A stretch of DNA of 44,561 nt from Prosthecobacter sp. (GCA_017853885.1 JAFMIR010000033.1:1-44561); one strand, 5' to 3'. Shown: positions 1 to 9,125, counted from the first letter of the stretch. Numbers and translations: made by a program. Notes: generated by a model not told the origin, from the sequence alone.

Positions 1-1103
1 GTGTTTTCGGGTGCGAAGCCGAGTTCGCGCCACAAGCGGTAAGTGATGAGGCCATCGAGGCCTGCGCATTCATCGACCTCGTTGAAGTGCGGCAGTGCTT
101 CGCCTTCAAACAAGATGCGTTTGCCATCGGCGCTGCGCACAGGCGGGCGATCGGTGTTGTTGAGCATGCCTTCGACGAGGTCGCTTGCAGGTGTGAGATC
201 TTTGAGGCCCTGTTGATACTGAATGCCGATGGTGTCGCAGCCGAACTCATCGGCCAGTCGTAGCGCGGCGATGTACATTTTGCATTGGAGCAGCACTTGG
301 GACTCGGTGAGCTGCGTGGCTTCGTCGGTGCCGAGGTTCATTTGCAGGCCCTTGCGTTTGAGCCACGCGAAGACGGCATCGGCATCGCCATCGCTCACCT
401 CGCGCATGGCGGCGTAGAGCGTGGACTGGCTGAGGCGTTCCTTGAAGCAGCCGGTGGCGTGTAGCAGATCATCAGGGATGATCGCATTAAACATGCCCAT
501 GCAGCCTTCATCAAAGACACCGAGGATGGCTTTCTGAGAACGAAAGCGGCGGCCAAAGTCTCGGCCAAGACGCTCGTCATCAGCAGAGAGCTTAAGGTGA
601 GCTAGATCATGCACGTGGGACTGATCGTGCGTGACGCGGCCGGTTTTGAACCATTCGCGCAAGCCGTCTCGGAAAAAAGCATCGGTGAAGGTCTCACTCC
701 AAAGCGTGGAGTAGGTGACGCCTGCCTTGGTAAGAGAGGCGTTGAGGTTCAGCAAGCCTACGAGTCCTGGCCACTGGCCGCTCCAGTTCGCCACGGTCAG
801 AATGGGGCCGCGGTGTGTAGTCAAACCGGCCAGCACATGATGCGAGTACTGCCACACTGCCTCGGCGACGATCAGCGGTGCCTCCGGCGGGATCGTGCGG
901 AAGACTTCGATGCCCTCCCGTTGGCTGGCGATGAAGCCGTGTTTTTTTGTCTCATCGTACAGATGGGCGCGCTTGATGACGCAGTTGTTGACCTTCAAAG
1001 CATCTGCAAGGGCATCCTCCATGGTCTTTTGCGCAGGCCAACAAGTTTGATTGGCAGAAAGACGCAGATCGCCGCTGCTAACGAGATAAACGGATGGATT
1101 CAT
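1..1103 (-). CDS. L-fucose/L-arabinose isomerase-like protein, partial (3' end outside window)
   Basis: An open minus-strand frame of 367 codons starts at ATG 1103 and runs off the left edge, so the C-terminus is missing. An in-frame TGA lies 11 codons upstream of that ATG; a GTG three codons before it is an alternative start. The protein has no signal peptide. It carries the stretch [10 protein letters not shown] (residues about 104-113) and, near residue 197, D-E-G-C-M-G-M, which I associate with the fucose-isomerase-like family of ketol isomerases that interconvert aldoses and ketoses with a divalent metal. Many Planctomycetes and Verrucomicrobia encode such proteins with no known substrate. 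The substrate cannot be read from this sequence. It is separated by 193 bp from the gene upstream on the same strand, so it probably has its own promoter. Family assignment is from recalled motifs and is fairly secure; true fucose isomerase activity is uncertain. Confidence 0.72.
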   Translation of the reverse strand, partial: MNPSVYLVSSGDLRLSANQTCWPAQKTMEDALADALKVNNCVIKRAHLYDETKKHGFIASQREGIEVFRTIPPEAPLIVAEAVWQYSHHVLAGLTTHRGPILTVANWSGQWPGLVGLLNLNASLTKAGVTYSTLWSETFTDAFFRDGLREWFKTGRVTHDQSHVHDLAHLKLSADDERLGRDFGRRFRSQKAILGVFDEGCMGMFNAIIPDDLLHATGCFKERLSQSTLYAAMREVSDGDADAVFAWLKRKGLQMNLGTDEATQLTESQVLLQCKMYIAALRLADEFGCDTIGIQYQQGLKDLTPASDLVEGMLNNTDRPPVRSADGKRILFEGEALPHFNEVDECAGLDGLITYRLWRELGFAPEN

Positions 1104-1296
1104 GGCATCCACAGTTTGATGCGAATCGTCAGGTCATCTCAAGATGAAAGCGGTGTCGTGTCTTGCCGTGCAGATGACGATTCTTGACAGCAGAAAGCTC
1201 ACTTGATTGCATCGCTGTGCCGATGCCATGAAATCAACATGTTAAGTTACTGCTCATCATGCTCCGGAGATTTCGATGTGGGTGCGAGCAGATAGT

Positions 1297-1857
1297 TCAT
1301 GGCATGATCATCGGACGGAGCTCGATAGGAATGAGCTCTGGGGGGAGGGGCTTCCAAGGGTGGTGGTCGCTTTGGACGGCAGACCATTGGAGAATACCGC
1401 CGCCGCGCCAAGCATCGAGAATGACGCCGGTCTCAAAAGGTTGGCCGTGCGCTGTGACAACGATGCCGTTATGCTCACGCAGGGTGGCTCGGCGGGCGCT
1501 GGCCAAGTGGAGATCGAGGGTTTGCGGATGCAGCACATGCAGTGTGGGGAAAAGGGCCTCACGCCAGTGGTGGCACAGCCCATGCTGACGCAGGCCGGTG
1601 TTTACGAGCAGATTGTTGATCCATGGAAACGCCACAGGATGCCATTCACGACTGAGTTGTGCCGTCCGTTCGACGGCGGCGATGGCGAAGCATTTGGCTT
1701 CCTTAGGTGAAACGCGCGGGCTTAGTGATGTGAATGCGGCGGCAAGGCGCGCGGCTCGGATCTGGCGTTCGGTTAATGTTTCAGGCGAGACACAGCTGAT
1801 TCCAAGGATTGTGACCCAACCACAGACGAGGTGCGAGAGAAGGCGTGGCAGGGGCAT
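1297..1857 (-). CDS. Hypothetical exported protein with possible Cys-His-Asp (papain-like) site
   Basis: The product is 186 residues and starts 3 bp after the stop of the upstream HhH gene, so the two are almost certainly cotranscribed. The first ~22 residues are hydrophobic and could be a signal peptide. No named family was recognised. The C-terminal half holds a helix-like G-L-C-H-H-W (Cys95), then R-E-H-N-G-I-V-V-T (His129) and G-V-I-L-D-A-W (Asp148). This order and spacing resemble the Cys, His and Asp of papain-like folds such as NlpC/P60 or transglutaminase-like proteins. That reading is an inference from pattern only. The gene ends with TGA at 1299-1297. It could equally be a structural protein with no catalytic role. 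Confidence 0.7.
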   Translation of the reverse strand: MPLPRLLSHLVCGWVTILGISCVSPETLTERQIRAARLAAAFTSLSPRVSPKEAKCFAIAAVERTAQLSREWHPVAFPWINNLLVNTGLRQHGLCHHWREALFPTLHVLHPQTLDLHLASARRATLREHNGIVVTAHGQPFETGVILDAWRGGGILQWSAVQSDHHPWKPLPPELIPIELRPMIMP

Positions 1858-1860
1858 CTG

Positions 1861-2271
1861 TTACGTTTGCAAAAGCCGCCTTGCCTGTTCCTGCCAGCGA
1901 TCGCTGCAGATGCTGTTTTTGAGATCAAGGAATTCACTGAAGGCGAGGACGTCGTCGTCATTCCATTCGGCGATCTGGCGCCAAGTATGGATACCGTGGG
2001 TGTGAAGTTGTTTGCTCAGGGTGTCAGTGATCCCTTGGATCTGGGTGAGGTCGTCACATGGGACATTGGCGAGAACGCTGATCTGCTGGAGGGTTTTCTG
2101 AAGTGCACGCCGCTGGTTTTTCAGAGACTCAACTTGGATTTCATCCTGTGGCTTGTTCATGCGATCCACCTGCTGACAGCCACGCCATTTCCAGCCGAGC
2201 CAAGCGAATACGCCAGCTGCTAAGGCAAGGATAACCGTGAATTCGAGCAGGAACCAGAAGATGGATGACAC
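1861..2271 (-). CDS. Membrane-anchored helix-hairpin-helix protein
   Basis: This 136-residue protein has one N-terminal transmembrane helix (about residues 5-27) followed by a short basic segment, a charged coiled-coil-like stretch (40-65) and a C-terminal domain (about 75-135). The C-terminal domain contains L-T-Q-I-Q-G-I-T-D-T-L-S-K-Q-L followed by H-T-W-R-Q-I-A-E-W. That matches the helix-hairpin-helix module found in predicted membrane-anchored 'flap endonuclease-like' proteins and at the end of some ribosomal L21-type fusions. The module usually binds nucleic acid or mediates contacts; no nuclease residues are visible. The start is GTG: its G is also the last base of the TAG stop of the upstream gene, so translation is probably coupled. 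It sits between the BON-like membrane protein and the Cys/His-rich hypothetical. Confidence 0.8.
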   Translation of the reverse strand: MSSIFWFLLEFTVILALAAGVFAWLGWKWRGCQQVDRMNKPQDEIQVESLKNQRRALQKTLQQISVLANVPCDDLTQIQGITDTLSKQLHTHGIHTWRQIAEWNDDDVLAFSEFLDLKNSICSDRWQEQARRLLQT

Positions 2272-3875
2272 TAGCGGGCGGGGCTGAGAGTTGACTGATG
2301 AAAGATCAAGGCGCGGAGTTGTTCGAGGGTATCAGCTGCGGCTTCCTCGACGAGGTTCAGCGAAATGTCTTGAGGTAGGAGTCCGGATTTAGCAAGAGCT
2401 CCAGGTTCAACGAGTGCTGGTGTGACCTCGCGTACCTGCCAGCTGCCGCCCGGTCTGGCAAAGGCCAGAAGAGGTTTGGTTCCACGTACAGGGAGGCTTT
2501 TGGCGGTGTGCAGCACTTCGTCAGAGGGCTGGCATAGTCCGTTGACCACAAAGAAATCCGCCATCGTGACAACGCCGGGTGCATATGCGGCCTTTACGGC
2601 GGCGACGAACTGGGCGTGCAGTGCAGGCTCTGCGATCTGACCGCTGACCAGGGCCTTCTTTCCGATCAGGGCAAGCACGATGAAGGCTGGTCGTGTGCGG
2701 GTGATGGGCTGCAGGTTGACATCGCTGCCTTGGAGAAACTCTATCAACTGGGCGTTGTCCCCATGGAGGAGGGCAGGATCGAGGTCTGCAGGGAGTTTTT
2801 CCTTCCAAGAAGGTTCCTTGGGTGAACCGCGCCAATCGAGCGGCAACCAATCTTGTCCGCTGATGCCGAGATAGAAGGCTTTCTCTTCCGCAGCATCACG
2901 GGTGGGTAGCAGCGCGGTGGTGAGCGGGTCAAAGCCGCCGCTGGGACGCCGTTCTGCATTCACGCGGATGTCATCTTGGATGCGATGAGCGGTGAAAACA
3001 TGGATCGCTTCATCGAGCAAGGCGCGTTTGATGGTGTCGCTGCCGACTTCACCCTTGAGGATGAGGTGGGCACCCCGCGCGGCGATGAAAAGATGGCCGA
3101 GCGGGAGCTTTTCAAGCCTAGCGTTCTGTTTGGCATGCTCGGTCGCTTGGATATGATCCCTGCGCAGCGCAGCGACGAGAGGGGAAAGGTCCTTCTCCCA
3201 AAGCTCGCCCTTGACCCCAAGCGCAGCCGCCTGATGGCGGAGTGAGGTATCGCCTTCTGCGAGTGCCAGTTTTTGCCAGCGTTCTCCAATGCGGGCGAGG
3301 TGCAGCTCCACATTTGAAGAAGGAGGCGGGAGGCTACCAAGTGTTGCGGAAATGTCAGGAGACTCGTCGTGATCCTCAGAGTTCACCAAGACTCGGCTGG
3401 TGACGTTACCTCCCTTGGCGCTCCAACTTTCCATGATGCTCAAGGCGAGATCACGTGCCTCGAAGTCGCTGGCTGCTTCGCCATAAAGCTTAGCCTTGCT
3501 ACCGTTTGAGGCGAGAAGAATCCAGCCCGGAGGGTAGGGTGCGATTTCAATCTCGTTGCGAATGGCGGAGACGGGATTCAAGGTCCAACCGAGGTTGCTG
3601 GCGATTAGCGTAGGAGCATGTACGCGATCACGCACGGTGGCCTCGATGGCGAGTTTGTCTTGTAGACAACGGACCTGTCCTGTCAGGTGGGCGACCTGAC
3701 CGTTGAAGTCTGCCTGCACATGGCCGAGCCGACTTGCCAAGGTCTGTTGTGCACTAAGCGCCTCGCGGGCGGCTTTGGAGAGCTTTGCCTCCATGCGTGG
3801 CAACAGTATAAAAACACCAAGGCACCAGAAGGCCGAAAAAAAAGTGCCAGCAATCAGGCATCGCAAGGTGTTCAT
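2271..3875 (-). CDS. Membrane-anchored protein with coiled coil and BON-like repeats
   Basis: The product is 534 residues with an N-terminal transmembrane helix (about 8-27), then a predicted coiled coil (30-80) rich in Ala, Leu, Lys and Gln. The remainder appears to be periplasmic. Several segments have the shape of BON/OmpA-linked modules: a hydrophobic G-x-V-x-L-x-G-x-V-type strand followed by a helix and a second strand, for example around residues 265-310 (A-H-L-I-L-K-G-E-V) and 395-440 (A-L-V-S-G-Q-I). BON-like modules are thought to bind membranes or other envelope parts. The gene starts 15 bp after the phosphatase gene and its stop overlaps the HhH gene by one base. No enzyme motif was seen. 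Its role could be envelope-structural; the BON label is from pattern resemblance only. Confidence 0.72.
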   Translation of the reverse strand: MNTLRCLIAGTFFSAFWCLGVFILLPRMEAKLSKAAREALSAQQTLASRLGHVQADFNGQVAHLTGQVRCLQDKLAIEATVRDRVHAPTLIASNLGWTLNPVSAIRNEIEIAPYPPGWILLASNGSKAKLYGEAASDFEARDLALSIMESWSAKGGNVTSRVLVNSEDHDESPDISATLGSLPPPSSNVELHLARIGERWQKLALAEGDTSLRHQAAALGVKGELWEKDLSPLVAALRRDHIQATEHAKQNARLEKLPLGHLFIAARGAHLILKGEVGSDTIKRALLDEAIHVFTAHRIQDDIRVNAERRPSGGFDPLTTALLPTRDAAEEKAFYLGISGQDWLPLDWRGSPKEPSWKEKLPADLDPALLHGDNAQLIEFLQGSDVNLQPITRTRPAFIVLALIGKKALVSGQIAEPALHAQFVAAVKAAYAPGVVTMADFFVVNGLCQPSDEVLHTAKSLPVRGTKPLLAFARPGGSWQVREVTPALVEPGALAKSGLLPQDISLNLVEEAAADTLEQLRALIFHQSTLSPAR

Positions 3876-3890
3876 GACAGGAAGCGCAGG

Positions 3891-4586
3891 TCAGTCGCTC
3901 GCGGCTTGGGCGATCACTTCATGAAGGTTCAGGCGACGGAGCTGACCCCGCTGATTGGCTTGAATGAAAAGATCCGTGCTGACATCCATGCCGGTGAGCC
4001 AGCCATCGCCGTAGACCCAAGTGTCGATGCAAATGCAACCGGGCTTGATGGAAGGTCGGCCGTCTTTTTGAGCGGTGTGTCCGCACAAGAGAGTTTTGCC
4101 GGAAAAATGCGCCTGTACATCATGGAAGCGCCGCCAGAAGAGCCAGTCATCGCTTTGTTCAGCGAGCGGGAGGGCAAAATTGACGCCGGCATGGGCAAAG
4201 ATGTGCCTATCGCTTTCAAAGTAACGCTGGCAGCGCGTCATCATGAAATCCCAATGGGCCTTTGGCACCGCAGACCATTCTGGCACGGGGGCACCCGCGT
4301 AGCTTTCCATGGTGGCACGCCCGCCAATGGCCAGCCAAGACTCGAAGTCGATCTTCTGCTCTTTGGCATCGAGCATCAGAATTTCATGATTGCCGATGAG
4401 TGGTACCAAGCGGGTCTGCATGTCGAGAGCGATCAATCGCTGCAAAACGCCTTTGGAGTCTGGCCCGCGGTCCACATAGTCGCCAAGGGTTACGAGCGTG
4501 TCGTCTTTGCCCGGCGCGAGCTCATTCAACAAAACATCCAAAGCCTCGGAACAGCCGTGTATGTCGCCAATGACCAGCGTGCGCAT
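3891..4586 (-). CDS. Serine/threonine protein phosphatase-like metallophosphoesterase
   Basis: The 231-residue product carries the signature blocks of the PPP/ApaH metallophosphoesterase family: G-D-I-H-G (7-11), G-D-Y-V-D-R-G (35-41), G-N-H-E (65-68) and a later C-G-H-T. These residues bind the two metal ions and the phosphate. There is no signal peptide, so it should act in the cytoplasm. Size and the single-domain layout fit bacterial PrpA/PrpE-like phosphatases that remove phosphate from Ser/Thr (or act on Ap4A). The exact substrate is not visible. It follows frr by 66 bp and precedes a membrane BON-like gene by 15 bp on the same strand, so it is probably in the same transcript. Confidence 0.9.
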   Translation of the reverse strand: MRTLVIGDIHGCSEALDVLLNELAPGKDDTLVTLGDYVDRGPDSKGVLQRLIALDMQTRLVPLIGNHEILMLDAKEQKIDFESWLAIGGRATMESYAGAPVPEWSAVPKAHWDFMMTRCQRYFESDRHIFAHAGVNFALPLAEQSDDWLFWRRFHDVQAHFSGKTLLCGHTAQKDGRPSIKPGCICIDTWVYGDGWLTGMDVSTDLFIQANQRGQLRRLNLHEVIAQAASD

Positions 4587-4652
4587 GAAATGAAGAAGAG
4601 AGAATCTGGAGGGAGGGGAAAATGAAACCCAAGATTCGCCGTAGCAAGAGGG

Positions 4653-5219
4653 TCAGACAGTGAGGATTTCTTTTTCCTTGGAAACGACGTGCTGGTCAAT
4701 CTCAGCAATTTTTTTGTCGGTCATGGTCTGAACTTCCTTTTCGAGGCGGCGGAGATCGTCCTCCGTGAGTGTGCCGTCCTTTTCACCAGCCTTGAGGTTC
4801 TCGAGGCCTGCCCGGCGAGCGTTGCGCACGCGGACACGGGCTTCCTCGCCGAGCTGCTTCACCATTTTCACCATCTGCTCGCGACGCTCCTGCGATAGGG
4901 CGGGGATGGGAAGTCGGATCACCTTTCCTTCGATGCTGCCGTTCAGGCCGAGGCGCGATTCCTTGATCGCACGGTCGATGTCCTGAAGTGTTGATGGGTC
5001 GAACGGCTCGATCCGGATGAGGCGTGGATCCGGTGTCGTGATCATGGCCAGCTGTTTCATCTTCATGTTGCTGCCGTAGCTTAGGACATGCACATCCATG
5101 TTTTCCACCAGCGTGGGACTTGCCTTCCCGGTGCGCACGGTGGCAAATTCATGAATCGCGTGCTCGACGGCCTTGGTCATGGCTTCGTCGCACTCCAGCA
5201 TCGTCATTTCAGCGTCCAT
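4653..5219 (-). CDS. frr: Ribosome recycling factor
   Basis: The 188-residue product has the full length and block order of ribosome recycling factor: V-R-T-G-K-A-S-P near residue 28-35, the P-D-P-R-L-I-R-I-E-P-F-D stretch (63-74), I-R-L-P-I-P-A-L-S-Q-E-R-R (100-112), V-R-V-R-N-A-R-R near 128-135, and a C-terminal helix ending K-E-I-L-T-V. RRF works with EF-G to split the post-termination ribosome. In many bacteria frr follows pyrH; here the divergent neighbour is an FKBP gene and pyrH is not in the window. It is the first gene of a minus-strand run whose later members encode a phosphatase and membrane proteins. The ATG at 5219 gives the family's usual N-terminus within a few residues. Confidence 0.97.
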   Translation of the reverse strand: MDAEMTMLECDEAMTKAVEHAIHEFATVRTGKASPTLVENMDVHVLSYGSNMKMKQLAMITTPDPRLIRIEPFDPSTLQDIDRAIKESRLGLNGSIEGKVIRLPIPALSQERREQMVKMVKQLGEEARVRVRNARRAGLENLKAGEKDGTLTEDDLRRLEKEVQTMTDKKIAEIDQHVVSKEKEILTV

Positions 5220-5367
5220 AAGAGATCAGGGAAAGGTGTTCATCTCTTCATGGATGCTCCGGCGGGTAAGCTCAAGCGCTTTGAGAGGTGCGGAAAGGGT
5301 ACATACAGCCAATCATGCCGAAAGGCCGATTGACCAACCTTCGAGGGAGCGTAGTCTCGTTCTCTCC

Positions 5368-6234
5368 ATGAACAAAATTCACACCGTCCTCTTCTTCACT
5401 GCGGTTTCCAGCCTCGGTCAACTTCAAGCGCAGCAAGTCAAGTCGGCCGAGCCTGCAGCCGCCGCAGCCGCACCTGCCGCCTTGGAAATGGACAAGGTGA
5501 GCTATTTCATCGGGAAAAATGTGGGTGGCCAGTTTGCCGGCCAAAAGGAAAAGATCGACCTCAATGTGTTCATGGAGGGGGTGCGTGACATGCTGCAGAA
5601 CAAAAAGCCCTCCGCCTATGCGATGGGAGTTGGCCTAGGGCAGCAGTTCAAGGCGGAAGGTATTGCCATCGACCCTGAAAAGCTGAAGGCGGGCATCGAG
5701 CGTGCCACCGGCACCGCTACCGGCGCGGAGCCTTACACACAGGAGCAGCTGACTGCTGCGATGGATGGCTTTCAAGCCCTGATGCAGTCAAAGCAGCAGG
5801 CCAAGATGGCGGAAGAGCAGAAGGAAATGGCTGCCGCCGCCCAAAAGTACAAAAATGAAGGCTCCAAATTCCTGACTGAGAATGGCAAGCGCAAGGGTGT
5901 GACTACCACTGCCAGTGGCCTGCAGTATGAAGTTCTCAATGAAGGCTCCGGACCCAAACCAGCTGTCACCGACACCGTGAAGGTGCATTACCACGGCACT
6001 CTCATCGACGGCAAAGTCTTCGACAGCTCCGTTGAGCGTGGTGAACCTACCTCCTTCCCTCTGCAAGGCGTGATCAAAGGTTGGACGGAAGGTCTCCAGC
6101 TGATGCCAACCGGTTCGAAATGGCGCTTCTTCATCCCTGCCGGACTCGCCTATGGCGATCAGGCTCAAGGAGATGATATCCCGCCGGGTTCCACACTTAT
6201 TTTTGATGTGGAGTTGCTCGGTATTGTGAAGTGA
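5368..6234 (+). CDS. Exported FKBP-type peptidyl-prolyl cis-trans isomerase
   Basis: Start is set at the ATG at 5368 because the longer open frame overlaps frr and the new N-terminus is a good signal peptide (M-N-K-I-H-T-V-L-F-F-T-A-V, cleavage after about A-Q-A-Q). The mature 265-residue chain has an FkpA/Mip-like helical N-domain (about 38-180, used for dimerisation in relatives) followed by a complete C-terminal FKBP domain (about 185-288). Visible FKBP blocks are V-K-V-H-Y-H-G-T-L, G-K-V-F-D-S-S, the G-W-T-E-G-L-Q-L-M stretch, and P-P-G-S-T-L-I-F-D-V-E-L. It should help fold envelope proteins. An Ala-rich linker follows the signal peptide. A strong hairpin terminator lies 26 bp downstream. 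It is divergent from frr. Confidence 0.95.
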   Translation: MNKIHTVLFFTAVSSLGQLQAQQVKSAEPAAAAAAPAALEMDKVSYFIGKNVGGQFAGQKEKIDLNVFMEGVRDMLQNKKPSAYAMGVGLGQQFKAEGIAIDPEKLKAGIERATGTATGAEPYTQEQLTAAMDGFQALMQSKQQAKMAEEQKEMAAAAQKYKNEGSKFLTENGKRKGVTTTASGLQYEVLNEGSGPKPAVTDTVKVHYHGTLIDGKVFDSSVERGEPTSFPLQGVIKGWTEGLQLMPTGSKWRFFIPAGLAYGDQAQGDDIPPGSTLIFDVELLGIVK

Positions 6235-6259
6235 TTTTCAATATCATCCATTCTCAAAG

Positions 6260-6286
6260 GGCGGCCTGCTACAGGCCGCCTTTTTT
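6260..6286 (+). terminator. Intrinsic terminator of the FKBP gene
   Basis: A perfect 9-bp stem GGCGGCCTG / CAGGCCGCC with a 3-nt loop (CTA) is followed directly by six T residues at 6281-6286. It begins 26 bp after the FKBP stop. The neighbouring sulfatase is on the other strand and ends at 6434, so this terminator serves the plus-strand gene. Confidence 0.93.
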
Positions 6287-6433
6287 ATCCCATCGAGATA
6301 GTTCTAACCTGCCTTAAGATGGGCATTCAGTACGGAGAACGATATAGAATGTAGGACAGCTCCGCAGGGCCCAGCCCTGCCATGCTTGATACGGTTCTGG
6401 TGATAGTGAAAACGGAAAAGAGCGGCAAAGGGT

Positions 6434-7891
6434 TCATGGGAGGAGTCGATATTCCTTCATCCACCATTCCAAGCGTTCGGCATCAGACGGTTCGGTTTTT
6501 TGCAAGCGCTTGTGCCAAACTTTCTGATAGGTTTGACGCTTGTCTTTTTGGATTTCGGCAAGTGGTGGCTCGGTCGCAGGATCACCGTTCACGCCTAGAT
6601 CATGCATGGTGGCGATCCAATCGTCCAAACGGCCTCGTAGAAACTCGACGCGGTTTGTTTGCGAAGGATCCGTGGCAAGGTTGTGCAGGCCTTGTGAATC
6701 GTTTTGAAGGTCAAAGAACTCGATTTCGGACCGCGTCGGCGCGAGCCAAGAAGCTTGCAAGGTGTCGAGCTGATTCTCCACATGTAAAACACGCAGCAGT
6801 GGCATGCCGGGATATTGCTCCTCCTTGTAGCTTGACCAATGAAGCCGTGAGAGCTGCGGATGAAAGTTCTGCACCAGCCACGCGTCCTGCGTGATGATGG
6901 CGCGGATGCGGTCCATTGCATCACCACAGCGGTCGCGGGCAGCAAAAATGCAATCCCGATCGGGAAAAACTGCGCCAAGTACATCACGGCCCTCCATCCA
7001 AGAAGGCACAGCTTCACCTGCGCATCTCAGCATGGACGGCGCGAGGTCGATGAGGCTCACGAGGCGGGATTCGACATGGTTTGGGCCAATGCCAGGTCCG
7101 CGCATGATCAGCGGCACTTGTAGGCCTTCGACGCTCAGCCACTGCTTGCCCCACGGCATAGCACGGCCGTGATCGGCGAAAAACATGACGATCGTGTCAT
7201 TGAAAACGCCCTCGCTTTCGAGTTGCTCCACGATGCGGCCGACGTGGGCGTCGACAACCTCCACGCTTCGCTGGTAGGCATACCAGTCGCGACGCATGAG
7301 CGGATGATCTGGATAGTTCGGTGGCAGCTCGATGGTTTGCAGTGCGGCTTCATCAAACGTCTCAGGCACTGGGAAAGGGCGATGAGGCTCGCTGATCTGA
7401 AACTGCGCGAAGAACGGTTGCCCGGGCCGCCGCCTTCGCCAGTCATCGCCGTCGAAGAGTGTTTTTGCGTCATGGGCGAAGTTGTAATGTGTTTTGGCCT
7501 TTGTGATCTTCTTGCCAGAGCGAATGGTGCCTGGGGCGGGCGCGTTCGTGACAAAGTAACCTGCTTTTTGCAGCAACACCGGTAGCGGGACATACGGCGC
7601 GGCAAGCGGCTGCGGGTTTTCTGTGTCATGCGGGTGCAGCCCGGTCGTTGTTTGATAGCAGCCGAGGATAAAAGCCGATCGCGATGAACTGCATACGGGT
7701 GCACTAGAGTAGGCACGGGTGTAGCGACACCCCTGCGCAGCCAGTCGGTCCAGATGCGGTGTCTTTACGCCCTTTGCGCCATAGGCCGCAATATCTGGCG
7801 ACATGTCATCAGCGATGATCCATACAAAGTTGGGCTGCGCTGCGAAGAGGGAGCAATGCAGAAGCAGGAAAAAAACGAGCCGATGTTTCAT
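6434..7891 (-). CDS. Secreted type I sulfatase with C-S-S-S-R site
   Basis: Start is placed at ATG 7891, which gives a clear signal peptide (M-K-H-R-L-V-F-F-L-L-L-H-C-S-L-F-A-A-Q) before P-N-F-V-W-I-I-A-D-D-M; the open frame extends 63 codons further without homology. The 485-residue product has the alkaline phosphatase superfamily sulfatase layout: the metal-binding I-I-A-D-D near residue 25-29, T-P-H-L-D-R-L near 44-50, and the formylglycine motif at Cys67 reading C-S-S-S-R. The usual third position is Pro, so this variant is noteworthy. A later F-F-A-D-H-G-R supplies a second metal-binding Asp/His pair. Overall it resembles SGSH/heparan-type sulfatases that act on sulfated sugars. The gene is divergent from a sialidase-like gene with 118 bp between starts. 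No formylglycine-generating enzyme is in the window. Confidence 0.92.
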   Translation of the reverse strand: MKHRLVFFLLLHCSLFAAQPNFVWIIADDMSPDIAAYGAKGVKTPHLDRLAAQGCRYTRAYSSAPVCSSSRSAFILGCYQTTTGLHPHDTENPQPLAAPYVPLPVLLQKAGYFVTNAPAPGTIRSGKKITKAKTHYNFAHDAKTLFDGDDWRRRRPGQPFFAQFQISEPHRPFPVPETFDEAALQTIELPPNYPDHPLMRRDWYAYQRSVEVVDAHVGRIVEQLESEGVFNDTIVMFFADHGRAMPWGKQWLSVEGLQVPLIMRGPGIGPNHVESRLVSLIDLAPSMLRCAGEAVPSWMEGRDVLGAVFPDRDCIFAARDRCGDAMDRIRAIITQDAWLVQNFHPQLSRLHWSSYKEEQYPGMPLLRVLHVENQLDTLQASWLAPTRSEIEFFDLQNDSQGLHNLATDPSQTNRVEFLRGRLDDWIATMHDLGVNGDPATEPPLAEIQKDKRQTYQKVWHKRLQKTEPSDAERLEWWMKEYRLLP

Positions 7892-8009
7892 GAGGAGCCC
7901 CTGAAACGCTAAGGCTAGGCTTAAAATGGCTGAATGGAGGCAGGAAAATAAAATCGGCCCAGAAACAGAGCCTTGCAATGCATGTGCAGATCTAGCGTTC
8001 CGTATCATC

Positions 8010-9125
8010 ATGCGCTCTCTTGCTTTCTTCTTGCTCGCCACCTCGTTCGTCTTTGCCGAGGAAAAGCCTGACATGCTCATCGTGGACCTTTCTGGGCAAA
8101 AAAATCGCCACAGCGTTATCGCGGCGGGAACGGAGCAAGTTTATCAAGGACATCCGACGACGACATTGCTCATGGATGGCAAAACAATCTTCTGTGTCTG
8201 GTGCATCAATCACGGAGGTGCAGCGGGTCCGATGGCCCGCAGTGATGATGGTGGCAAAACGTGGATGCGCCTCGATGACACTCTGCCAGAGGGATTCAAG
8301 ACACATCAGAACTGTCCCAGCATCTATCGCATGACGGATTCCGTCGGCAAAGAGCGCTTGTGGGTTTTCTCTGCAGCAAAAGATCATCGCAAAGGCCCAG
8401 GTATGCCGCGCATCATGAGCGACGACGCAGGCAAAACGTGGAAAGAGATGCCGCCGCTCGGTTTCCCCTGCGTGATGACCTTTAGCAGCATGGTGCGGCT
8501 CAAGGATGGCCGTTATCTCGGCCTCTACCACAAAGGCCCAAGAGGTGCTGATAAGCCACCACTTGAGGTGCTACAAACTCTCTCCGCGGACGGGGGCTTC
8601 ACGTGGAGCGAGCCGAAGGTCGTCGCGAGCGTGGACGGCAAGAACCCCTGCGAGCCTTTTGTTTTTCGTTCACCGGATGGTAAGGAGCTAGGCTGCCTCA
8701 TGCGCGAAAACACGCACAAGAGTCGTAGCCTTATGATGTTCAGCCACGATGAAGGGCAAAGTTGGAGCACGCCAACCAGCACCAACTGGGGGCTCACAGG
8801 TGACCGCCATGCTGGCGTATTCACAGCAGATGGACGCATGGTCGTCGCATTCCGTGATCAGGCGATCAACAGCCCGACAAAAGGCCACTTTGTGGCCTGG
8901 GTGGGCACTTACCATGATCTCAAGAACGGTAAAACCGGCCAATACCGCGTGAAACTGCTCCACAGCAATGCAGGCGGCGACTGCGGCTACCCCGGCATGG
9001 AATTGCTCCCGGACGGCACCATCGTGGCCACGACGTATGTGAAGTATGAGCCGGGTAAGGCAAAGCACAGCGTGGTTGCTGTGCACTTTGATTTGAAAAC
9101 CACAGATGCAATGATCAAACCATGA
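8010..9125 (+). CDS. Exported sialidase-like (BNR/Asp-box) protein
   Basis: Start is set at ATG 8010, giving signal peptide [16 protein letters not shown]; the upstream in-frame ATG at 7926 adds 28 residues with no signal character. The 371-residue product has four Asp-box repeats, S-D-D-G-G-K-T-W (78-85), S-D-D-A-G-K-T-W (137-144), S-A-D-G-G-F-T-W (192-199) and S-H-D-E-G-Q-S-W (245-252), diagnostic of a six-bladed sialidase-type propeller. R-D-Q near 290 and R-E-N near 232 could supply catalytic Arg/Glu residues, but I could not place the full arginine triad. It is probably a GH33-like exo-sialidase or a related glycan-acting enzyme. Its stop overlaps the next gene's ATG by 4 bp, so the two are translationally coupled. 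Confidence 0.88.
   Translation: MRSLAFFLLATSFVFAEEKPDMLIVDLSGQKNRHSVIAAGTEQVYQGHPTTTLLMDGKTIFCVWCINHGGAAGPMARSDDGGKTWMRLDDTLPEGFKTHQNCPSIYRMTDSVGKERLWVFSAAKDHRKGPGMPRIMSDDAGKTWKEMPPLGFPCVMTFSSMVRLKDGRYLGLYHKGPRGADKPPLEVLQTLSADGGFTWSEPKVVASVDGKNPCEPFVFRSPDGKELGCLMRENTHKSRSLMMFSHDEGQSWSTPTSTNWGLTGDRHAGVFTADGRMVVAFRDQAINSPTKGHFVAWVGTYHDLKNGKTGQYRVKLLHSNAGGDCGYPGMELLPDGTIVATTYVKYEPGKAKHSVVAVHFDLKTTDAMIKP

Noticed and set aside
609..1187. 192-codon plus-strand open frame
   Set aside because: It lies antisense to the isomerase-like frame, which has recognisable family motifs; this frame has none.
3687..4625. 312-codon plus-strand open frame
   Set aside because: It runs antisense to the phosphatase and the start of the BON-like gene; the opposite strand carries clear motifs.
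5330..5357. TTGACC/TAGTCT promoter for the FKBP gene
   Set aside because: The -10 matches only 3 of 6 consensus positions, so it is too weak to list.
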